Shown here: one piece after another, positions 24,346 through 29,231 of the stretch
How the letters are laid out: each line of letters opens with the position of its first letter
Numbering within the stretch: the stretch's first letter is position 1
Assembly (NCBI GenBank): GCA_964388965.1
Contig: CAYMCP010000046.1
Span: 1 to 29,231 of the forward strand
DNA length: 29,231 nucleotides
Reading direction: 5' to 3'
Source: Albibeggiatoa sp964388965
Lineage (GTDB): Bacteria; Pseudomonadota; Gammaproteobacteria; Beggiatoales; Beggiatoaceae
Translations under genes and position numbers: made by a program
Notes under the pieces: model-generated
Seen by the model: the letters and a program-made list of their open reading frames with translations, nothing else
Told to the model about the DNA's origin: nothing
Database searches by the model: none

Positions 24346-24373
24346 CTTGAAACTGACACACCAAGCCTTATAT
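24346..24373 (+). promoter_or_regulatory. Sigma-32-like heat-shock promoter of htpG
   Basis: CTTGAAA (24346-24352) is the perfect heat-shock -35 core. After 13 bases comes CCTTATAT (24366-24373), matching the CCCCATNT consensus -10 at all but two specified positions. It is located 40 bases before the htpG start codon, as expected for a heat-shock gene. Confidence 0.7.
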
Positions 24374-24413
24374 CCCTTCTATTCGTAATCTTACCCACCA
24401 GGAGAACTATCGT

Positions 24414-26306
24414 ATGACAGTCGAAGCACACAAAGAAACACGCGGATTCCAAACGGAAATCAAACAATTACTAAATTTAATGATCCATTCTCTTTACAGT
24501 AATAAAGAAATTTTTCTGCGCGAGTTGATTTCAAATGCTTCTGACGCTGCTGATAAATTGCGTTTTGCAGCATTATCTGATGATGGGTTATACGAAGGGG
24601 ATACAGAATTAAAAATTTGGATAGAAATCAATCCAGATGCGAAAACTATTACGATTCGTGACAACGGCATTGGCATGAGTCGGGAGGAAGTTATCACAAA
24701 TATTGGCACAATCGCCAAATCTGGTACGCAAGAATTTTTCAAATCATTAACCGGTGATCAGGCAAGAGATAGCCAACTAATCGGTCAATTTGGTGTTGGT
24801 TTTTATTCTAGCTTCATCGTCGCGGATAAAGTGGTTTTAATTACTCGTAAAGCAGGTTTAGAAAAATCACATGGTGTACGTTGGGAATCAGAAGGTGATG
24901 GTCAATTTTCGATTGAAAACATTGATCGTGATAGTCATGGCACTGAAGTTATTTTACATCTACGCGAGAGCGAAGAAGAATTTACTCAAGATTATCGGAT
25001 TCGCAGTATTGTCAAAAAATACTCTGATCACATAGCCTTCCCAATTGTCATGCCTAAAGTCACTACCGACGAAGAGACTAAAGAAACCACAATTACTAAT
25101 GAGACGATTAATAGCGCGCAAGCATTGTGGATGCGTAATAAAAATGACATTAAAGATGAAGAGTATCAGGAATTTTATAAACATGTCTCGCATGACTTTG
25201 AAAATCCACTGACTTGGATACACAACAAAGTCGAAGGTACACAAGAATATACCTCACTTGTTTATATTCCAGCGCGTGCATCGTTTGATCTATGGGACCG
25301 TCGCAATCGTCACGGGGTAAAATTGTATGTACGTCGTGTATTTATTATGGATGATGATGAATATTTATTGCCACCATATATGCGTTTTATTCGCGGTGTG
25401 ATTGATTCTAATGATTTACCGTTAAATATATCGCGGGAAATTCTGCAAAGCAACAAGCAAATCGACACGATCAAGGGCGGCACAGTAAAGAAAGTTTTAA
25501 GTGCATTAGAAAACATGGCGAAAAATAACGCGGAGCAATACAAAACTTTCTGGAAAGAATTTGGGCGCGTATTCAAAGAGGGTGTTGTTGACGATTATAC
25601 TAACAAGGAACGAATTGCAAAATTACTGCGTTTTAGTTCAACTTATGACGATAAGGAAGAACCAGAAATTTCATTAGAAAATTATGTAAGTCGGATGAAG
25701 GAAGGGCAAGATAAAATTTTCTTCATTACAGCAGAAAGTTTTGCATCCGCACTGCACAGCCCGCATTTAGAAATTTTCCGTAAAAAAGGCATCGAAGTAT
25801 TACTGCTAACCGACCAGGTAGATGAATGGTTAGTTATGCACTTGACTGAGTTTGATGGTAAACAGTTGCAATCCGTCACCAAAGGTGACTTGGATTTGAG
25901 CAATTTGGAATCGGACGAGGAAAAACAAGAGGCTGAAAAAGCGAAAGAAGCAGTACAACCCGTTATTGAAAAAATTAAATCTTCATTAAGCGATAAAGTT
26001 AAAACAGTCCAAATCACTCATCGTTTAACTTCTTCGCCTGCCTGCTTGGTTGCAGACGCGCACGGAATGGATGCCAGTTTAGAGCGTTTATTAAAACAAG
26101 CTGGTCAGCAAGTGCCTAATAGTCAACCAATTATGGAAATTAATCCAACTCATCCACTTATCAATAAATTAACCGAAGTAACCGATGAGGAGAAATTTAA
26201 AGATTGGGCACTTATTTTGTTCGACCAAGCATTGTTAAGTGAAGGCGGGCAACTCGACGACCCAAGCGGATTTGTGAGTCGTGTTAATCGAATGTTAATA
26301 GCGTAA
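24414..26306 (+). CDS. htpG: Molecular chaperone HtpG (bacterial Hsp90)
   Basis: A 630-residue cytosolic ATP-dependent chaperone. The GHKL ATP site shows R-E-L-I-S-N-A-S-D-A (Glu37, Asn41), D-N-G-I-G-M (Asp83) and G-Q-F-G-V-G-F-Y-S. The middle domain contains N-I-S-R-E-I-L-Q and the C-terminal dimerisation part runs to the end. Length is normal (E. coli 624). AGGAG, ten bases before ATG, is a strong ribosome site. A sigma-32-like promoter precedes it, implying heat induction. A strong hairpin follows the stop codon at 26331-26372, so it is probably monocistronic. All residues expected for ATPase activity appear to be present. Confidence 0.97.
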   Translation: MTVEAHKETRGFQTEIKQLLNLMIHSLYSNKEIFLRELISNASDAADKLRFAALSDDGLYEGDTELKIWIEINPDAKTITIRDNGIGMSREEVITNIGTIAKSGTQEFFKSLTGDQARDSQLIGQFGVGFYSSFIVADKVVLITRKAGLEKSHGVRWESEGDGQFSIENIDRDSHGTEVILHLRESEEEFTQDYRIRSIVKKYSDHIAFPIVMPKVTTDEETKETTITNETINSAQALWMRNKNDIKDEEYQEFYKHVSHDFENPLTWIHNKVEGTQEYTSLVYIPARASFDLWDRRNRHGVKLYVRRVFIMDDDEYLLPPYMRFIRGVIDSNDLPLNISREILQSNKQIDTIKGGTVKKVLSALENMAKNNAEQYKTFWKEFGRVFKEGVVDDYTNKERIAKLLRFSSTYDDKEEPEISLENYVSRMKEGQDKIFFITAESFASALHSPHLEIFRKKGIEVLLLTDQVDEWLVMHLTEFDGKQLQSVTKGDLDLSNLESDEEKQEAEKAKEAVQPVIEKIKSSLSDKVKTVQITHRLTSSPACLVADAHGMDASLERLLKQAGQQVPNSQPIMEINPTHPLINKLTEVTDEEKFKDWALILFDQALLSEGGQLDDPSGFVSRVNRMLIA

Positions 26307-26330
26307 ATTAGTATTTGATATTACAAAATA

Positions 26331-26372
26331 TAACGTAAGGGGCATTAAATTTATATTATGCGCCTTATGTTA
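26331..26372. terminator. Strong hairpin between htpG and dnaQ
   Basis: Arms of 15 bases (26331-26345 and 26358-26372) pair at 13 positions plus one possible G-U, with a 12-base loop. It is followed by GCGTTTTA, only a short T-run, so termination would be modest. It lies 24 bases after the htpG stop. Confidence 0.55.
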
Positions 26373-26406
26373 GCGTTTTAACTACTTTAATAAGCAGAAT
26401 TTACTT

Positions 26407-27123
26407 ATGCGCCAAATTGTACTCGATACTGAAACCACCGGTTTAGAGCCGACAGAAGGTCATAAAATTATTGAAATCGGTTGTATTGAGTTGATTAACC
26501 GTCAGATTACCCGCAATCAATTCCATCAATATTTACAACCTGATCGAAAAATTGATGATGAGGCAATTCAGGTACACGGTATTACCAATAAAATGTTACA
26601 AGACAAACCGCGTTTTGTTGATATTGTTCAACAATTTATTGATTTTATTCAAGGTGCAGAGTTATTAATTCATAACGCTCCGTTTGACGTTGGTTTTATT
26701 GATTATGAATTGAAATCACTCGGTCAAAATTGGCAAAGTTTAGAGCATTACTGCGAGATCACTGATACGTTACAAATGGCTCGTAAGCGTTATCCGGGAC
26801 AGAAAAATAATTTAGATGCGCTATGCAAACGGCTAGGTATTGATAACACTAAACGTCAATTGCATGGTGCTTTATTGGACGCACAAATTTTGGCTGATGT
26901 GTATTTAACGATGACAGGAGGGCAGGTTAGCCTATTGGGAAGTGAAGAAGGTGCTAGAATGGCAGAAATGACGCAAATTCATAGACTTAATATTGAAATT
27001 GGGCAATTACCCGTCGTAAAGGCAACCGCTGAAGAATTAAATTTGCATCAACGATATTTGGAACGATTAGATAAAATAGCGGGTAAGCCTTGTCTATGGC
27101 GCGATTTGGAGCAAAACCCATAA
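26407..27123 (+). CDS. dnaQ: DNA polymerase III epsilon subunit (proofreading exonuclease)
   Basis: A 238-residue DEDDh 3'-5' exonuclease that proofreads for the replicative polymerase. ExoI is V-L-D-T-E-T-T-G-L (Asp7, Glu9). ExoII is H-N-A-P-F-D-V-G-F (Asp94). ExoIII is H-G-A-L-L-D-A-Q-I-L-A-D (His153, Asp158). The C-terminal tail (about 190-238) would bind the alpha subunit. Length is near that of E. coli (243). The gene ends nine bases from the convergent end of the P-type ATPase. rnhA, its frequent neighbour, is not adjacent. No clear Shine-Dalgarno is seen, but the start coincides with the family start. Confidence 0.95.
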   Translation: MRQIVLDTETTGLEPTEGHKIIEIGCIELINRQITRNQFHQYLQPDRKIDDEAIQVHGITNKMLQDKPRFVDIVQQFIDFIQGAELLIHNAPFDVGFIDYELKSLGQNWQSLEHYCEITDTLQMARKRYPGQKNNLDALCKRLGIDNTKRQLHGALLDAQILADVYLTMTGGQVSLLGSEEGARMAEMTQIHRLNIEIGQLPVVKATAEELNLHQRYLERLDKIAGKPCLWRDLEQNP

Positions 27124-27132
27124 GATGATTTT

Positions 27133-29130
27133 TTACTTTTTCTCCCGATAAGTCATTAAAGGTGACATTGCATTAGCTGTTCCCATCACTAAACTACCAA
27201 TATACAAGATTAAACTGCTATAAATGCCGAAATGTAATAAAAATACTCCACTTATGCCAATCGCGCCGGGCACTAAAGCTGATGCAAAACTATTTTTAAT
27301 ATTATCGTTAAGTCCATTTGCTAATTCAAATAAATAAGGTAATTGCGTTAAATTTTTGCTCATTAAAATAATGCCCGCCGTATCCATTGCTGCGGTCGAA
27401 GCCCCTTGTAATGAAATAGATACATTCGCTTTTTTCAACGCAATCGCATCATTAATCCCATCGCCAATAAAACAAACTGATTTACCTTGAGCTTGTAATT
27501 GTCCAACTAATTCCACTTTATTTTCAGGGAGCATTCCCGCGAAATAATTTTTAATACCAAGAATATTTGCTAAATAACGGGTTGGCTTTTCGTGATCGCC
27601 TGAAATGATATATAAATCCAAACCACGTTGCTGTAATTGCTCAATTACCGCTTTGGCTTCGGGACGCACGGTAGCATGTAATTCTATTGCACCACACACC
27701 GCATCATTAATTGCCACGTAAATTACTGAAAAACCATTTTCATGACTGTTTTTTTGTAATTGTTCCGCTTCAATAGGTAATTCAATAAGTTGCATAGTCA
27801 TAAAGCGATAACTACCCACGTAAATTATTTTACCTTCTAATTCTACTTTAATGCCGTAACCAACTTCATATTTTGCGTTTTCAATTCTGGGTAAAATTAA
27901 CTTGCGTTCTTGAGCGACTTTTAAAATAGCTTTGGCGATAGGGTGAGTTTGTTTATATTCTGCGGCTGCGGCAAACATTAATAATTCTGATTCGTTGTAT
28001 ATTCCCCAAATGTGTAAGGTTTCAACATGGGGCTGTTCAATGGTTAAAGTGCCTGTTTTATCGAATACTACTGTATCTATATCGTTTAATAATTCTAAAG
28101 AGCGACCATCTTTAATCAACATACCTTGTTCAGAGGCTAATTTAATAAAATTTAATACGCCAATTGGTGCAACTACACGAATGACTTCAGAAAAATTACA
28201 AGATACTAAAGCCACTCCACTAACTGGTCCTAAAGTCAATAAACCTAGACTACTAATCGCTAAAGTGGGCAGCACCATTTTATCCGATAATTGCACACTC
28301 TTCGCCTCAACGGAAAAGCGAAAATCAGCCGTGTTTTGTAAAATTTCACTAATTTTAGCCGCAACTGTTTCTTCGCCACATTTTTCAACTTCAATTAAAA
28401 TTTCTCCTGCTATGGTAAAAGTGCCCGCCAATACGGAATCACCTGCTTTTTTTTCAATCGGTTGCGCCTCACCCGTCATGATATGCTGATCTATAGAAGC
28501 ATTACCGCGTATAATTTTTCCATCAACAGGAATTAATTCACCAGCATGAATTGCAATCAAATCACCTATTTTTAATTCTACAAAAGGCGTTTCAATTTCT
28601 ATCCCATTTTTAACTACCCAAACAAAACGTGGTTGTTCACCAAAAATATTAGATAATTGTTGTTTAGATTGATCTTCGGTTTCAAGTAATAATCTTTGCG
28701 CAGAAAAATACACAAATCCCGCTAATGCACTAGCAAAATAATAACGAGTTGATAACGCACCAACAACGGCAATTGAATCAATCACACTGGCTTTTAATTT
28801 ATTGTTTTTAATTGATTTATACGCATTGTGGAATACAGGAACGCAACTGTATATTACGATGGCAACTGCGGGGATGATGAGCGGCGCATAAATAAATTCT
28901 CCAATAAATGCCAATCCAGCTCCTAATGCAGAAATTTTAAAATAATGATTGGCTTCTTCTTTTTCAGGGCTTATTTCAACGGTCTCAATGGTTGTTTTTG
29001 AAATAGGGGCGGGAGTATTTGCCATTTTTATAGCCGTTTTCTTAACACTATGTTGCTCATAGAATTTTTTTCCAGCGTGCAACAGCGCGGCACCTAATGC
29101 ACCACTTCCCAAAATAACCAAATGTAACAT
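27133..29130 (-). CDS. Divergent P1B-type metal-transporting ATPase
   Basis: A 665-residue membrane pump. It has the phosphorylation motif D-K-T-G-T (Asp357), T-G-E (219-221), T-H-P (395-397, the P1B-specific HP pair) and G-D-G-I-N-D (556-561). There are about six to eight membrane segments, including a hydrophobic N-terminus. No CxxC-containing HMA metal-binding domain is present. The transmembrane metal site, normally C-P-x, reads N-F-S-E-V-I-R (312-318) and aligns with the F-S-C variant seen in some P1B pumps, so the metal-ligand Cys is Glu315. The substrate is therefore not predictable; Mn, Fe or another ion is possible. GAAGG before the ATG supports the start. It is convergent with dnaQ. 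No regulator or partner is visible before the window ends. Confidence 0.85.
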   Translation of the reverse strand: MLHLVILGSGALGAALLHAGKKFYEQHSVKKTAIKMANTPAPISKTTIETVEISPEKEEANHYFKISALGAGLAFIGEFIYAPLIIPAVAIVIYSCVPVFHNAYKSIKNNKLKASVIDSIAVVGALSTRYYFASALAGFVYFSAQRLLLETEDQSKQQLSNIFGEQPRFVWVVKNGIEIETPFVELKIGDLIAIHAGELIPVDGKIIRGNASIDQHIMTGEAQPIEKKAGDSVLAGTFTIAGEILIEVEKCGEETVAAKISEILQNTADFRFSVEAKSVQLSDKMVLPTLAISSLGLLTLGPVSGVALVSCNFSEVIRVVAPIGVLNFIKLASEQGMLIKDGRSLELLNDIDTVVFDKTGTLTIEQPHVETLHIWGIYNESELLMFAAAAEYKQTHPIAKAILKVAQERKLILPRIENAKYEVGYGIKVELEGKIIYVGSYRFMTMQLIELPIEAEQLQKNSHENGFSVIYVAINDAVCGAIELHATVRPEAKAVIEQLQQRGLDLYIISGDHEKPTRYLANILGIKNYFAGMLPENKVELVGQLQAQGKSVCFIGDGINDAIALKKANVSISLQGASTAAMDTAGIILMSKNLTQLPYLFELANGLNDNIKNSFASALVPGAIGISGVFLLHFGIYSSLILYIGSLVMGTANAMSPLMTYREKK

Positions 29131-29231
29131 AATGATTAACCTTCAAAAGTAGAAGTAAACTATAACAGCCGTTAGCATGTATAGAACCGATTTGAAATCT
29201 AGGTTAAGTAGCCAATCTTTTGATAAGAAGC

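Noticed and set aside
1..29231. tRNA or rRNA genes
   Set aside because: No cloverleaf with conserved GTTCRANNC, nor rRNA sequence, was noticed in any spacer, on reading by eye only.

Overview
The window is AT-rich chromosomal DNA from a gammaproteobacterium. Core genes (purD, queC, nrdA, dnaN, htpG, dnaQ) are of gammaproteobacterial type. The style is that of filamentous or sulfur-oxidising Thiotrichales/Beggiatoaceae: TPR-glycosyltransferase fusions, inteins in the ribonucleotide reductase, and intergenic spaces full of small palindromic repeats. The taxonomic placement is inference from gene style; there is no rRNA or other marker in the window.

Layout. 1-418 holds debris: two small repeats and the C-terminal relic of an IS200/IS605-type TnpB. 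419-2130 is a tight three-gene unit: an unknown small protein, a YqiA-like esterase and a DsbD_2/TauE-like membrane protein. 2258-4159 is a TPR protein with a GT-B-like domain. 4341-6144 is a divergent pair, a short S24/LexA-like protein and a polysaccharide flippase, with a perfect FNR-type box between them. 6252-10488 carries purD, a DUF2892 protein, an AlgZ/AlgR-type two-component system and a YfiR-family periplasmic protein. 10489-10801 is a structured repeat-rich spacer. 10802-13470 carries a secreted HbpS/GlcG-like protein, queC, an unrecognised small gene and a BrnT/BrnA toxin-antitoxin pair whose toxin looks frameshifted. 13785-17336 is a giant protein with two successive TPR+GT modules, paralogous to the gene at 2258. 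17604-22652 is a class I ribonucleotide reductase large subunit broken by two inteins. 22808-27123 carries dnaN (reverse strand), htpG behind a sigma-32-like promoter, and dnaQ. 27133-29130 (reverse) is a divergent P1B-type ATPase.

How parts fit together. nrdA, dnaN and dnaQ all serve DNA synthesis but are separated by repeat-rich spacers or lie on opposite strands, so they do not form one operon. The two TPR-GT genes and the flippase point to surface or protein glycosylation. The AlgZR-like pair followed by YfiR suggests control of a surface or biofilm trait.

The strongest unusual signals are as follows. (1) The first NrdA intein sits in the specificity-loop motif and has Gly, not Cys/Ser/Thr, at the +1 position. 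(2) The second NrdA intein uses the predicted active-site Cys as its +1 nucleophile and carries a damaged endonuclease motif. (3) There are two families of MITE-like palindromic elements with terminal inverted repeats and compensating base changes; one lies 46 bp upstream of the dnaN start. (4) The P-type ATPase has Phe-Ser-Glu where the transport-site Cys-Pro-x normally lies.
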